The notes beneath the pieces are model-generated. The model had not been told where the DNA came from, did no database searches, and saw only the letters and a list, made by a program, of their open reading frames with translations. The position numbers and the translations under genes were made by a program. From Saccharopolyspora soli (GTDB lineage: Bacteria > Actinomycetota > Actinomycetes > Mycobacteriales > Pseudonocardiaceae), in NCBI RefSeq assembly GCF_022678645.1, contig NZ_JALBWV010000019.1:62001-126000 (forward strand): a stretch of DNA of 64,000 nt, in the 5' to 3' direction. Positions 43,402 to 52,424 of this stretch are shown here, in pieces. Numbering within the stretch: position 1 is the first letter of the stretch; every line of letters begins with the position of its first letter.

Positions 43402-43443
43402 GGCCGGGCCCTCCGCTCCAGGGGATCGGCGGAGGGCCCGGCC
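43402..43443 (+). terminator. 15-bp GC-rich hairpin
   Basis: GGCCGGGCCCTCCGC (43402-43416) pairs perfectly with GCGGAGGGCCCGGCC (43429-43443) around a 12-base loop, between the DCC gene and the TPR gene. Confidence 0.8.
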
Positions 43444-43504
43444 CACGACCAGGAATTGGTGCGTCTTGAGCACCAACGCGGCGTGAAAGGCGAGGTGGCT
43501 TGAG

Positions 43505-44533
43505 ATGTACGGCAAGGCGTTCGCCCCGGAATACCAGGGGCAGCTCCGAGACATGTCGGTGAACACGGCTTACGAGGACGTCCTGGCGGCGGCGCGGGAG
43601 CGCGAGTTCCGCGCCGTGGACAAGGGCTCCGGCCTGGAGCTGGCCCAGGCGCGGTTGGCGGTCGCGGAGGCGTGTCGCCGCCTGGGCAAGCTCGACGAGG
43701 CCGACGCGGCGTGGCGCGGGAGCTATCGGGCGGCCCGGAGCGCGGGCGAGCCAGGTGCGATGGCGTGGGCGCTCTGGAGCGGCGGCACCCTGGCCCGGCA
43801 GCGCGGGCAGCTGACCGCGGCGGTGCGCTGGCTGAGTTCCGGACGAGACCTGGCCAAGCAGGCCGGTGATCAACTCGCCTACGGCTATTCGCTCGCCGGA
43901 ATCGCCGAAACGCTTCGGATCCGCGGCGATCACGAGGAAGCACGTGAGCTGCACGAGCAGCTGCTGGCCGAAGCGCGCGAGCGCGGTGAGTGCAGGCACA
44001 CGGTGTGGGCACTGGAAGGGCTCGCCCAGCTCGACCGCAATGCCGGTGATCTGGATTCCGCGTGGCAGCGGTTCGCGGAGGCCGCCAAGATCGCCAAGGA
44101 AGGTGGGGACGAACGCGGGCTCGCTTGGGCGTTGCGAGGTCTGGCCGACGTCAACTCCCTGTGCGGGGAACACGACGAGGCGTTGCGGCTGCTGACCTGG
44201 GGCGAGCACATCTGCCGCCGAATGGATCTGAGCAGTGCGCTGGCTTACAACCGCAAGATGCGCGGCAATGTCCTCTTCCGCGCGTGCTGGTACAGCGAGG
44301 CCGCTCGCACCTATCGGGACGCGCGGAAGATGTTCCGGTCCATCAACGAGCCACGTGGCGCGGCACTGGCCGAGTTGGGCTTGTTGAAGAGCCTCGACAA
44401 GCTGGGCCGTCCACGACCAGCCACCGAGCGTGAGCTGTACGCCCTGCTGGACACATTGGACAGTCGCGAACTGCGGCACACCAAGCGAATGGTGGAGGAG
44501 GCGATCATCGAGATGCGAGAGATGGCGGCATGA
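43505..44533 (+). CDS. Tetratricopeptide-repeat protein
   Basis: A 342-residue soluble protein made almost wholly of helical pairs. At least seven TPR-like units are visible, for example AQARLAVAEACRRLGKLDEA, YSLAGIAETLRIRGDHEEAR and WALEGLAQLDRNAGDLDSAW. TPR domains mediate protein contacts; no catalytic domain is seen. The ATG has a GAGGTGGCTTG upstream. Its end nearly meets the convergent MBL gene, with a possible small membrane ORF between in a broken frame. Confidence 0.82.
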   Translation: MYGKAFAPEYQGQLRDMSVNTAYEDVLAAAREREFRAVDKGSGLELAQARLAVAEACRRLGKLDEADAAWRGSYRAARSAGEPGAMAWALWSGGTLARQRGQLTAAVRWLSSGRDLAKQAGDQLAYGYSLAGIAETLRIRGDHEEARELHEQLLAEARERGECRHTVWALEGLAQLDRNAGDLDSAWQRFAEAAKIAKEGGDERGLAWALRGLADVNSLCGEHDEALRLLTWGEHICRRMDLSSALAYNRKMRGNVLFRACWYSEAARTYRDARKMFRSINEPRGAALAELGLLKSLDKLGRPRPATERELYALLDTLDSRELRHTKRMVEEAIIEMREMAA

Positions 44534-44676
44534 GCCGAGTCGCGCGTCGAACGTCGGTCTGAGGTCCTGTCTGCTGGTGCTGCTCTTGGTTGCGGTCGTT
44601 ATTTCCGCGTCGTTCTTCGGCGTCGCGGTCGCGATCAGTCGTAACTGGACTTCGGAGTACGCCGAACCGTTGTGGG

Positions 44677-45372
44677 CTACTCGGTGAGTTGTGCCGCTGT
44701 TGCACGAAGTTCCGCACCGGCGTGCTCGATGATCGGTTCTCCGTGACCGAAGCACACGACCTCGGTGTCGAGTTCGGCGAGGCGGTGGAACGACTCGATC
44801 GCTCGGACACGATCCGTGTTGAAGGTGCCGAGCATCACCTCGTTGACGTTGGCGATGGTGTCCCCGGTGAACAGAATTCGGCTCCTTGACAAATAAACAG
44901 CGATGCTCCCATCTGTGTGACCTGGAATGGAAAGCACGCGGGCGCCGCCCGCGAAGTCGAGCACGTCGCCTTCCGCGAGTTCCTGGTCGACCGGGCAGGG
45001 CGGGGGCGGCGGGACGGTCGGGACGATGCTGTCGAACAGGGGCCGCTCCCAGTCGAGCAGCACCGGGTCGGGTCGCGGCCGCTCGCCCCGGACGATCGGC
45101 GCGTCCAGCCCGTGCGCCAGCACGGGCGCCCCGGTCGCCGCCCGGAGCTCGGCGGCGGAACCGACGTGGTCCTCGTGCCCGTGGGTGAGGACGATGCGTT
45201 CCAGTTCGGCGTCGAGTTCGGTCAGGAGAGCGACGATGGCCGAACCGGAACCGGCGATCCCGGTGTCGATGAGGGTCGCCGAGCGGCCCTCCCGCCACAG
45301 GTACGCCTGGCCGAATTCGAACCGCAACAGCAACAGGTTCGGCACCACGGTGACGACGTCCACGTCAGCCAC
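44677..45372 (-). CDS. Metallo-beta-lactamase-fold hydrolase
   Basis: A 231-residue MBL hydrolase. The metal motif is VLTHGHEDHVGSAAEL (HxHxDH with E in the third position), with LSIPGHTDGSIAVYL, ILFTGDTIANVN and VVCFGHGEPII giving the other ligands. The canonical HxHxDH reads HGHEDH, so all ligands are present. Substrate unknown; thioester or lactone hydrolysis is common. It is divergent from the macrolide glycosyltransferase gene. Confidence 0.88.
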   Translation of the reverse strand: MADVDVVTVVPNLLLLRFEFGQAYLWREGRSATLIDTGIAGSGSAIVALLTELDAELERIVLTHGHEDHVGSAAELRAATGAPVLAHGLDAPIVRGERPRPDPVLLDWERPLFDSIVPTVPPPPPCPVDQELAEGDVLDFAGGARVLSIPGHTDGSIAVYLSRSRILFTGDTIANVNEVMLGTFNTDRVRAIESFHRLAELDTEVVCFGHGEPIIEHAGAELRATAAQLTE

Positions 45373-45483
45373 GGTAGAACTCGGAACCCGCCAGCGGCGC
45401 CGCTTTCGTTGCTGGCGAACAGGATCCTGGGGTCCTGGTCACACCAACGCGCAATTGACGCGACATCCCGCGTCGGGGTGCGT

Positions 45484-45489
45484 TAGCCT
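45484..45489 (+). promoter_or_regulatory. Candidate -10 element for a leaderless leader ORF
   Basis: TAGCCT fits the actinobacterial TANNNT consensus and ends 6 bases before the ATG at 45496, the spacing of leaderless transcripts. A TTGACG lies at 45455-45460, but the 23-base spacer is too long for a standard -35. Confidence 0.45.
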
Positions 45490-45495
45490 GGGCAC

Positions 45496-45522
45496 ATGGC
45501 GCAGGTGCAGCTCTACCTCTGA
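45496..45522 (+). CDS. Eight-residue leader peptide upstream of the macrolide glycosyltransferase
   Basis: ATG to TGA encodes MAQVQLYL. The ATG is 6 bases after a -10-like TAGCCT, so the transcript probably starts on it. The stop is 5 bases before the first arm of a pair of alternative hairpins. In macrolide resistance genes, stalling of the ribosome on such peptides is a known way to open a downstream structure. Its function here is inferred from layout only. Confidence 0.55.
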   Translation: MAQVQLYL

Positions 45523-45527
45523 TCAGT

Positions 45528-45568
45528 CCGCTTCCAAAGCGGCAGTGCAAGGCGGCTTTGGTCCGCCT
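45528..45568 (+). promoter_or_regulatory. Putative attenuator with mutually exclusive hairpins
   Basis: Hairpin 1: CCGCTT-CCA-AAGCGG (45528-45542). Hairpin 2: AGGCGG-CTTTGGT-CCGCCT (45550-45568), followed by GTTT, resembling a terminator. The competing pairing CCAAAGC (45534-45540) with GCTTTGG (45555-45561) is a perfect 7-bp helix and excludes both. A ribosome held at the end of the leader ORF would cover the first arm of hairpin 1 and favour the competing helix. Confidence 0.6.
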
Positions 45569-45790
45569 GTTTCGCGGCGCTTCGACGCGCACCCGGATTC
45601 CGGTTCCGGAGTCCCATCGCCTGCTCACGAATCCGAGTTCCCGAGCTCGGCCATCGCTTCCTGGTGGCCCCGCTCCGCTGCTCGGTTCCGTCGACGGGTT
45701 CGGTGCGGTCGTTGCGGCGCGGCAATCCGAGTGAACACTTTCCGCGCCGCTCGCTGCGTCGAGGGCGTTTCTGATCAGGAGTGGAAAAAC

Positions 45791-46975
45791 ATGGCCAAGA
45801 TGGCCCAGAACAGCTATCGCACCCGGCCCGCGCACATCGCCTTCGTCTCCATCCCGGCGCACGGGCACGTCAATCCGGGGCTCGGCCTGGTCACCGAGTT
45901 GGTGAGCCGCGGGCACCGCGTCAGCTACGCCACGACCGACGACTTCGCCGCGCAGGTGGCGGAGGCCGGTGCGATCCCGGTCCGCTACACCTCCCTGCTG
46001 CCGGGGCCGTCGGCTGCGACCCAGGAGTGGCCGGACGAGGAGGTCGCGGCCCAGATGATGTTCCTGGCCGAGACCAAGGCCGTGCTGCCGCAGCTCGAAC
46101 GGGCGTACGCGGCGGACCGGCCCGATCTCATCGTCTACGACGTCGCGGCGTTCCCGGCGCTCGTGCTCGCGGAGAAATGGCGACTGCCCTGCATCCAGCT
46201 GTCCCCGACGCACGTCTACGCCGACGGGATCGAGGAGGCGTTCGACATCGAGCTGACACCGGAGAAGGTCGCGGTGCGAGCCAGGTACGACGAGTACTTC
46301 GCCCAGCAGGGGGTCGAACTGACCTTCCACGACGTGGCGGTGCCGCGGCGTTGCATCGTGACCATCCCGCGGACGTTCCAGTACTCGGGTGACCGGGCCG
46401 CGGATTCGTTCACCTTCGTCGGACCGATGTTGACCGAGCGGGCGCTCCAAGGAGATTGGCAGGCACCGGATTCCCGTCCGGTGCTGGTGATCTCACTCGG
46501 CTCGGCTTACAACGAGCGGTTGGCCTTCTACCGCAAGTGCCTGCGTGCGTTCGCCGACCTCGACTGGCATGTGGTGATGTCGGTCGGCCAGTCGGTCGAT
46601 CCGGCGGAACTCGGTGAGATTCCGTCGAATTTCGAGGTGCGGCAGTGGATTCCGCAGTTGCGGGTGTTGTCGCAGGCGAGCGCGTTCATCACCCATGCGG
46701 GCATGGGCGGCACGATGGAGGGCCTGTACCACGAGGTGCCGCTGATCGCGGTGCCGCAGGCGGCCGAGCAGTTCCTGAACGCGGCCCGGATCGAGGAACT
46801 CGGCCTGGGCGTTCAGGTGGACGGCGAAACGGTCACGCCGGAGCAGCTCCGCGCCGCGTTGCAGAAGGTCAGCACGGATGAGCGGATCCGACTGCGGTTG
46901 AAGGAAATGCGGCAGGAGATCCGGGAATCCGGCGGCCTGCGGCGCGCTGTCGAAATCCTCGAAGCCCTGTTGTAG
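45791..46975 (+). CDS. Macrolide-type family 1 glycosyltransferase (MGT)
   Basis: A 394-residue GT-B fold enzyme. The N-terminal acceptor domain starts HIAFVSIPAHGHVNPGLGLV with the catalytic-His region. The C-terminal donor domain contains VLVISLGSAYNERLAFYRKC, VRQWIPQLRVLSQASAFITH and the sugar-nucleotide motif HAGMGGTMEGLYHEVPLIAV with PQAAEQ. It resembles OleD/OleI/GimA-type enzymes that inactivate macrolides by adding glucose. ATG 45791 has CAGGAG upstream. A leader ORF and attenuator-like structure precede it by about 270 bases, suggesting drug-inducible expression. Confidence 0.9.
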   Translation: MAKMAQNSYRTRPAHIAFVSIPAHGHVNPGLGLVTELVSRGHRVSYATTDDFAAQVAEAGAIPVRYTSLLPGPSAATQEWPDEEVAAQMMFLAETKAVLPQLERAYAADRPDLIVYDVAAFPALVLAEKWRLPCIQLSPTHVYADGIEEAFDIELTPEKVAVRARYDEYFAQQGVELTFHDVAVPRRCIVTIPRTFQYSGDRAADSFTFVGPMLTERALQGDWQAPDSRPVLVISLGSAYNERLAFYRKCLRAFADLDWHVVMSVGQSVDPAELGEIPSNFEVRQWIPQLRVLSQASAFITHAGMGGTMEGLYHEVPLIAVPQAAEQFLNAARIEELGLGVQVDGETVTPEQLRAALQKVSTDERIRLRLKEMRQEIRESGGLRRAVEILEALL

Positions 46976-47076
46976 GAGACCGTGCCGAGGTGGGCTGCCG
47001 GGCCAGTCGGGCAGTCCACCGAACCGCGCAGCCGGGAAGTGACGCGGGCCGAGACGGCTGCCGGTGCGGCGGACGG

Positions 47077-47505
47077 CTACTGGAAGCGGGCGACGAAGCG
47101 GCGTTGCCAGGGCGTCTCCACGGCGCGTGACGCGTAGTGCTTCCGGACGTAGGCGACTGCCTCGTGGCTGGGCACGCCGTCCAGTACGGCGAGGCAGGCC
47201 AGCGCGGTGCCGGTTCGGCCGTACCCGCCACCGCAGGCGATCTCCACACGTTCTGTCTCGGAGCGCCGCCACGCCTCGCGAAGCGCATCCCCGGCCGCAG
47301 CGCGGTCGGACGGCAACCAGAAGTCCGGCCACCGAAGCCAGCGAGCTTCCCAGCGGACCGGGGCGGGTTCGCGCCCGAGCAGGTACAGCGCGAAGGCAGG
47401 CTCCGGCCCAGCTGGGAGTGGGCGTCTGAGCCCCCGGCCGCGAACCAGTCGGCCGGAGGGCAGACGCAGCACCCCCGCTGTCTCGGGGTCCCATGCACCG
47501 TTCAC
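47077..47505 (-). CDS. Protein-tyrosine-phosphatase-like protein
   Basis: A 142-residue protein with the phosphatase signature CGGGYGRTG (Cys-x5-Arg) near residue 90, flanked by VEIACGGG and ALACLAVLDGVPSHEAVAYV as in small dual-specificity phosphatases. The WPDFWLPSD segment upstream is where the general acid Asp would lie. It is short for the family but looks complete. Convergent with the glycosyltransferase gene. Confidence 0.8.
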   Translation of the reverse strand: MNGAWDPETAGVLRLPSGRLVRGRGLRRPLPAGPEPAFALYLLGREPAPVRWEARWLRWPDFWLPSDRAAAGDALREAWRRSETERVEIACGGGYGRTGTALACLAVLDGVPSHEAVAYVRKHYASRAVETPWQRRFVARFQ

Positions 47506-47558
47506 CGGTCCTCCAACGTGCGGATGCCCGTCCTTCAGGACGGGGCTAGGTCAGGCTA

Positions 47559-47763
47559 GAACTCGCGGATTGGGTGTGACGTGGTTGGTCGTCGGGCAAG
47601 CGGCGTAGCCGCTTTCTGCCGCTCTCGCAGGTTGCACCGCCGCGGGTTCTCAGAGGCATTCTCGCGAGGACAGCCCCGAAACCGCGTTGGACATGCATGA
47701 TGTCGGGGATCCCGGAGTCGAGAAAGCCCCTGGGGTTCCGCTACCGCCACGCAAAACGAGTTC
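47559..47763 (+). repeat. Dispersed repeat, complete copy with terminal inverted repeat (copy 7)
   Basis: Starts GAACTCGCGGATTGGGTGTG and ends CCACGCAAAACGAGTTC, giving a 7-bp terminal inverted repeat GAACTCG/CGAGTTC over 205 bases. Inside it are AAGCGGCGTAGCCGCTT (a small hairpin), CCGCCGCGGGTTCTCAGAGG and ATGATGTCGGGGATCCCGGA. It encodes no protein. The rest of the gene-free stretch 47506-47924 holds only the promoter of the DUF899 gene. Confidence 0.8.
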
Positions 47764-47924
47764 AGCACCCGCGCGCGTCTGTGAACTTGTCAGCCGACGT
47801 GGTCCGCGCGGGCTCAGCCGAGGGCGCCCCTGCCGCGATGAGTTCTGGCCGGGTCGCGAGTCTGTTCTGGTGACCGTCGAATGTCTTACGACGCTGCCCG
47901 GCACGAGACACCACGGAGGACACC

Positions 47925-48707
47925 ATGACGACCACGCCGAGTGACCCGGCCGCCGCGCTGCCCGGCCGTCCGCCCGTCGTTGACCTGGCCACCTGGCAGA
48001 CCGCCCGTGATGAGCTCCTGGTCCGCGAGAAGGCCCACACCCGCGAGGGCGACGCCCTCGCAGCGGCGCGACGCCGACTGCCGATGGTGGAGTTCGACGG
48101 GACGGCCGAGGTCGTCGGACCTGACGGCTCGGTCCCGTTCTTGGACCTGTTCCAGGGCCGCGACGAGCTCGTGGTCTACAAGCACATGTGGTACGACGGC
48201 GCGCCGCACCAGGGGCAGTGCGAGGGCTGCACCACCACGGCCTGGCACCTGAAGGACGCTGTCTACCTCAACGCCCGCGGCGTCTCGTTCGCCATCCTGA
48301 CCACGGGCCGGTGGGCCGAGGTGGCCTCCTACGTCGAGTTCATGGGTTACACCCAGCCCTGGTACTCGGTGCGCGGTGTGGAGGCGCCGGTCGGCGGCAG
48401 CATGGGTTACATCACCTGTTTCCTGCGCGACGGCGACCGCGCGTTCCTCACCTACTCCACGACGGGCCGTGGCAACGAGCGGGTCAACGGGTCCCTCGGC
48501 CTGCTCGACATGACGCCTTACGGCCGCGGCGAAGCGTGGGAGGACAAACCCGAGGGCTGGCCCGAGGGGCGCGGCCCGTGCTGGTCCTGGCGTTCGGATG
48601 CGGACGGGAACGCCACCTGGGGCCCGACCAGCCGCCCCGTGCCGCAGTGGACCCGCCCCGGCGCGACCCCCGTGGAGTCCCTCGGTCGGCACGGCCACCA
48701 CCACTGA
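47925..48707 (+). CDS. DUF899 thioredoxin-like protein
   Basis: A 260-residue DUF899 member. Typical regions are LLVREKAHTREGDALAAARR, RRLPMVEFD, FQGRDELVVYKHMWYDGAPH, QGQCEGCTTTAWHL with a CxxC motif, and a tryptophan-rich end. The fold is thioredoxin-like but the reaction is not known. The ATG has GGAGGA 6 bases upstream. It is the only gene between a dispersed repeat and an IS remnant. Confidence 0.9.
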   Translation: MTTTPSDPAAALPGRPPVVDLATWQTARDELLVREKAHTREGDALAAARRRLPMVEFDGTAEVVGPDGSVPFLDLFQGRDELVVYKHMWYDGAPHQGQCEGCTTTAWHLKDAVYLNARGVSFAILTTGRWAEVASYVEFMGYTQPWYSVRGVEAPVGGSMGYITCFLRDGDRAFLTYSTTGRGNERVNGSLGLLDMTPYGRGEAWEDKPEGWPEGRGPCWSWRSDADGNATWGPTSRPVPQWTRPGATPVESLGRHGHHH

Positions 48708-48822
48708 CGGGCCTTCGTCGAGGGCGTCGGCAAAGGTGTCAGGTGCCGGGCGGAACCTCCGGACGATGCGAGGGTCCGCCCGGAAGGCGAAGGACTCCTG
48801 GTAGGAGAGGGGCTGTCTGAGC

Positions 48823-48918
48823 TTGCGCCTCGTACGAGACTACGAGACCTTCCCAGCCTGCCACAAAGCCATGATCTGGACCGCCACCTGGCAGCTCAGC
48901 AACCGCCTCCCCCGCTGA
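48823..48918 (+). pseudogene. Remnant of an IS5-family transposase (C-terminus)
   Basis: The frame LRLVRDYETFPACHKAMIWT, then ATWQLSNRLPR and a stop, matches the C-terminal end of IS5-type DDE transposases, whose consensus there is RDYExxxxxxEAMIxxAxxxLxxRRL. No upstream part of the gene remains. GCAGACGCTCTCTTAG just after it may be one end of the element. The rest of 48708-49126 shows no gene I can support. Confidence 0.6.
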
Positions 48919-49126
48919 CCCAGTTCGCAGACGCTCTCTTAGTGATCTATGTGCCAGCGGTGACGTCCGCTGGGCGCGCGAATGATAGAGGCGCGATGTG
49001 CTGAGCGAGAGCCGAGCAAGCACAACAACCTCCACTCTTGACCTCGGCTGAGTGGATCGCGGGTGTTGACGGGCTGGATGATCGGGCGGCTGCCAGTGCG
49101 ATCCGGCGAACGTCTCGGCAAGCGCA

Positions 49127-50413
49127 CTAGCGAAGGTGCTCGCTGGCGGCAGCCGCGAGCCGTCGAGCCCGCGCCAGGTCGCCGACGAGTCGGCCGCCGC
49201 GTTTGACGACGCGGCCAGCGACCAGCACCGTGTCGACGTTCCCGACATGCGCGGCGAGCACGACCGCTTCGGCCGGGGCGGTGAGCGGCGCCAGGTTCAC
49301 GTCGTCGGCCCGCAGCAGTACGACATCAGCGGCCTTGCCCGGAGCCAACGAACCGATCCGGTCCGACAAGCCGCTGGCGGCAGCGCCGTGCACGGTCGCC
49401 CAGGACAGAACGTCCCGTGCCGGTAGTTCGCGCCCCTGCCAGGCGCGGTGTGCCGCGACGGCCATCCGCATCTGCGTGAACATGTCGGCCGCTGCGGCGG
49501 TCTCGCTGTCCACGCTGAGGGTCGGCGCGAGGCCAGCGGCCAGCAGCCTTTCGATCGTCGGCAGACCGAGGCCGGGCATGGCCAGCTCGATCTGCGGTGC
49601 GATGGAAACGCTGACGCCGTGGTCAGCCGCCAGCGCGAGCTCGCCGTCGTGGCATCGCGAGGCGTGCACCAGTGTGATGTCCGGGCCCAGCAGTCCAGCA
49701 CCGTGCAGTCGGACGACGTCGTTGTCGCCCAAGACGTGCATGGTGATCCGGAGTCCGAGTTCGCGGGCCAGTTCGAAATCGGCGGTGGTGACCTCCGGAA
49801 TCGTGCTGCCCGGCCCGCGCGCACCCATGGCGAGCGTGATCAGGCCGTCGTCACCGGGAATCCGCTCACGCAGGCGGAGCAGGTCCGCCGGATGCGGCTC
49901 GGCGCTGTTCGACATCCAGCGTCGCGCATCCGTGCACGGCCAACCGTGCGCGAAGACGGCGCGGATCCCGGCGTCGCGCAACGCCTCGATGCCAGCATCG
50001 GCATGCTCGGGGGTGTTCTGCACGTGGGCCCAGTCCACGAGGGTCGTCACGCCGCTGTCCAGCGCCGCCAACGCGCCGAGCAGCGTGCCCGCGTACACGT
50101 CCTCCGGTCGCATGCGCGGGCCGATGCGGAGGAAGATCTCCTCGAAGTAGTCCGAGAAGCTCCAGTCCGCACCCCGCTGCCGCACGACGGACTGCCAGGT
50201 GTGCCGGTGGGTGTCCACGAGTCCGGGCAGCACGAGCATGCCGGTCGCGTCGATGACCTCGGCGTCGACCGCTGGCAGGGCCGGTCTGACGGCGGCGATC
50301 CGGTCGTCCTCGATGAGCAGATCTCCCCGGCCGTCAACACCCACCTGACCGTCGGGAACCGACCGGTCGAGGCCGATGAGCAGGCCGCCTCGGAGCAACG
50401 TTCGTCCGGTCAT
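49127..50413 (-). CDS. Amidohydrolase-superfamily deaminase/chlorohydrolase
   Basis: A 428-residue TIM-barrel metal hydrolase of the AtzA/TrzN and guanine/cytosine deaminase group. VLPGLVDTHRHTWQSVVRQ carries the HxH metal motif; VFAHGW, RITMHVLGDND, TLVHASRCHDGEL and LSVDSETA supply later ligands. The last-ligand position usually reads GTD; here it reads SVDSE. It is likely to hydrolyse or deaminate a heterocycle. Its start overlaps the MerR stop (ATGA), so the MerR protein probably controls it. Confidence 0.85.
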   Translation of the reverse strand: MTGRTLLRGGLLIGLDRSVPDGQVGVDGRGDLLIEDDRIAAVRPALPAVDAEVIDATGMLVLPGLVDTHRHTWQSVVRQRGADWSFSDYFEEIFLRIGPRMRPEDVYAGTLLGALAALDSGVTTLVDWAHVQNTPEHADAGIEALRDAGIRAVFAHGWPCTDARRWMSNSAEPHPADLLRLRERIPGDDGLITLAMGARGPGSTIPEVTTADFELARELGLRITMHVLGDNDVVRLHGAGLLGPDITLVHASRCHDGELALAADHGVSVSIAPQIELAMPGLGLPTIERLLAAGLAPTLSVDSETAAAADMFTQMRMAVAAHRAWQGRELPARDVLSWATVHGAAASGLSDRIGSLAPGKAADVVLLRADDVNLAPLTAPAEAVVLAAHVGNVDTVLVAGRVVKRGGRLVGDLARARRLAAAASEHLR

Positions 50414-50787
50414 CGCTTGCCTTCCGCGGCCGCCAGTTGCCCGAACGCGTCCAGCTTGTTCGCCATGAGCCCCAGGCAGGCGTCGATCGCGGTGCGCTGG
50501 CGGAGCAGCCGGGCCTGGTGGTCCAGCAGGATCTCCCGGCGCCGGTCGATGGTGTGCTCGCCAGCGCGCATCAGGTCCAGGTACTCCCGCAGGGTGCGGA
50601 TGGTCATCCCGGTCTGCCGCATCCGGATCACGAACACCGCCTGGGCGATCGTCTGTTCGTCGTAGCGCCGCCGCCCACCGGCGTCCCGCTCGACGGGCTC
50701 CAGCAAGCCCACTCGCTCGTAGTAGCGCAACGCGTTCGCACTCACGCCGCAGTGCTCGGCGGCTTCGCCCACCTGCAACAAGTCCAC
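50410..50787 (-). CDS. MerR-family regulator
   Basis: A 125-residue regulator. LQVGEAAEHCGVSANALRYY, ERVGLLEPVERDAGGRRRYD and QAVFVIRMRQTGMTIRTLRE form the MerR winged helix, followed by a dimerisation coiled coil (RREILLDHQARLLRQRTAID). The short C-terminus has no metal-binding cysteines, so an organic ligand or redox-independent signal is likely. It is translationally coupled to the amidohydrolase gene. A MerR-type promoter with 19-bp spacer lies upstream of the NmrA-like gene 3 kb away. Confidence 0.86.
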   Translation of the reverse strand: MDLLQVGEAAEHCGVSANALRYYERVGLLEPVERDAGGRRRYDEQTIAQAVFVIRMRQTGMTIRTLREYLDLMRAGEHTIDRRREILLDHQARLLRQRTAIDACLGLMANKLDAFGQLAAAEGKR

Positions 50788-50989
50788 GAAACCAAACTAG
50801 GAGTTCGCGTGCGGGCGAAGTCAACAACCGAAGCCAGCGGCCCGGTGACCAGGTCGTCTCGCCCGGCCGGGCCCTCGAGTCACGAATGCGGGTGATCTTG
50901 GAATTCGCCGCAGCGGTCGCTATACCTGTTGAAGAGGCACACCCGTTGCCGGGAGGTCCGGTGGACGTGCAGGAAGCGAGGTGGGCCTG

Positions 50990-52312
50990 ATGGCTGCGAC
51001 GATCACCGGCCTGCGGACCTACGACATCCGATTCCCCACTTCTCGCGAATTGGACGGTTCGGACGCGATGAACCCGGACCCGGATTATTCGGCGTCCTAC
51101 GTGGTGCTCGACACGGATGCGGGCGACGCCCTCGAAGGCCACGGCTTCGCCTTCACCATCGGCCGTGGGAACGACGTGCAGACCGCCGCGATCCACGCCT
51201 TGGAACCCTTCGTGGTCTCTCGGCCGCTCCAGGAGACCTTGGACGACCTCGGCGGCATGTGGCGGGCGTTGGTGCACGACTCCCAACTGCGCTGGCTGGG
51301 CCCGGAAAAGGGCGTCGTGCACATGGCGATCGCGGCCGTGATCAACGCGCTGTGGGATCTGAAGGCGAAGCGGGCGGGCAAGCCGCTGTGGCAACTGCTG
51401 GCCGAGCTGACCCCGGAGCAGATCGTCGATCTCGTCGATTTCCGGTACCTCAGCGACGCCCTGACCCCGAGTGAGGCGCTGGAGATCCTGCGCCGGGCAG
51501 AGCCGGGCCGGGCGGCCCGCGCGGCAGCGCTGCGGGATCGCGGCTACCCGGCGTACACCACGACACCGGGCTGGCTCGGATATTCCGACGACAAGCTGCG
51601 GCGGCTCTGCCAGGAAGCCGTTGAGCAGGGGTTCCGGCAACTGAAGCTCAAGGTCGGGTCGAACCTGGCGGACGACGTCCGGCGGATGCGGATAGCCCGT
51701 GAGGCGGTCGGCCCGGACGTCCGCATCGCCGTGGACGCCAACCAGCGCTGGGACGTGGATACCGCGATCGCCTGGGTCCGCGAACTGGCACCGTTCGACC
51801 CGTGGTGGGTGGAGGAGCCGACCAGCCCGGACGACGTGCTCGGGCACGCGGCCATCGCGAAGGCGATTGCTCCGGTCCGGGTCGCCACCGGCGAGCACGT
51901 GCCGAACCGCGTGGTGTTCAAGCAGTTGTTGCAGGCCAACGCCTTGTCCTACCTGCAGTTGGACGCGGCGCGGGTGGCCGGGGTCAACGAGAACGTGGCG
52001 ATTCTGCTGCTGGCGGCGAAGTTCGGCGTTCCGGTGTGCCCGCATGCTGGCGGGGTCGGCCTGTGCGAACTGGTGCAGCACCTGGCCATGTTCGACTTCG
52101 TCGCGGTGTCGGCGTCGATGGACGACCGGATCATCGAATACGTCGACCACCTGCACGAGCACTTCGTCGATCCGGTGACGCTGCGGTGCGGCCGCTACCT
52201 GGCACCGAGCCGTCCGGGGTTCTCCGCGCAGCTGCGACCAGAGACGCTGGTCGACTACGCATATCCCGACGGCCCGGTGTGGACGTCGATCGCCGAGGGG
52301 ACGGACGCGTGA
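50990..52312 (+). CDS. L-fuconate dehydratase-like enolase-superfamily enzyme
   Basis: A 440-residue enolase-superfamily protein. [20 protein letters not shown] carries the KxK catalytic lysine. Metal ligands are in [24 protein letters not shown] and [10 protein letters not shown], and the general acid His lies in [31 protein letters not shown] is characteristic of fuconate dehydratases. It should convert L-fuconate to 2-keto-3-deoxy-L-fuconate. ATG 50990 has GAGG 8 bases upstream. It heads an operon with a mutarotase and an aldo/keto reductase. Confidence 0.88.
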   Translation: MAATITGLRTYDIRFPTSRELDGSDAMNPDPDYSASYVVLDTDAGDALEGHGFAFTIGRGNDVQTAAIHALEPFVVSRPLQETLDDLGGMWRALVHDSQLRWLGPEKGVVHMAIAAVINALWDLKAKRAGKPLWQLLAELTPEQIVDLVDFRYLSDALTPSEALEILRRAEPGRAARAAALRDRGYPAYTTTPGWLGYSDDKLRRLCQEAVEQGFRQLKLKVGSNLADDVRRMRIAREAVGPDVRIAVDANQRWDVDTAIAWVRELAPFDPWWVEEPTSPDDVLGHAAIAKAIAPVRVATGEHVPNRVVFKQLLQANALSYLQLDAARVAGVNENVAILLLAAKFGVPVCPHAGGVGLCELVQHLAMFDFVAVSASMDDRIIEYVDHLHEHFVDPVTLRCGRYLAPSRPGFSAQLRPETLVDYAYPDGPVWTSIAEGTDA

Positions 52313-52424
52313 GTGATTTCGCTGGTCGGACCTACCTCGCCGGTCCGGCAGCCGGGGCGACGACCACACCCTCGCGGTGGACGGCGGGATGCAGGGCCTG
52401 CGCAAGACTGAAGGGAAGTGGGAC

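Noticed and set aside
44530..44687. A possible small membrane protein after the TPR gene (hydrophobic LLVLLLVAVVISASFFGVAV segment).
   Set aside because: The only sensible ATG (44530) is in a different frame and meets a stop after 10 codons. A frameshift would be needed, so I do not list it as a gene.
49033..49130. Open frame ending WIAGVDGLDDRAAASAIRRT on the plus strand beside the amidohydrolase stop.
   Set aside because: It has no start signal or family match and overlaps the end of the amidohydrolase gene; it may be a remnant but cannot be supported.
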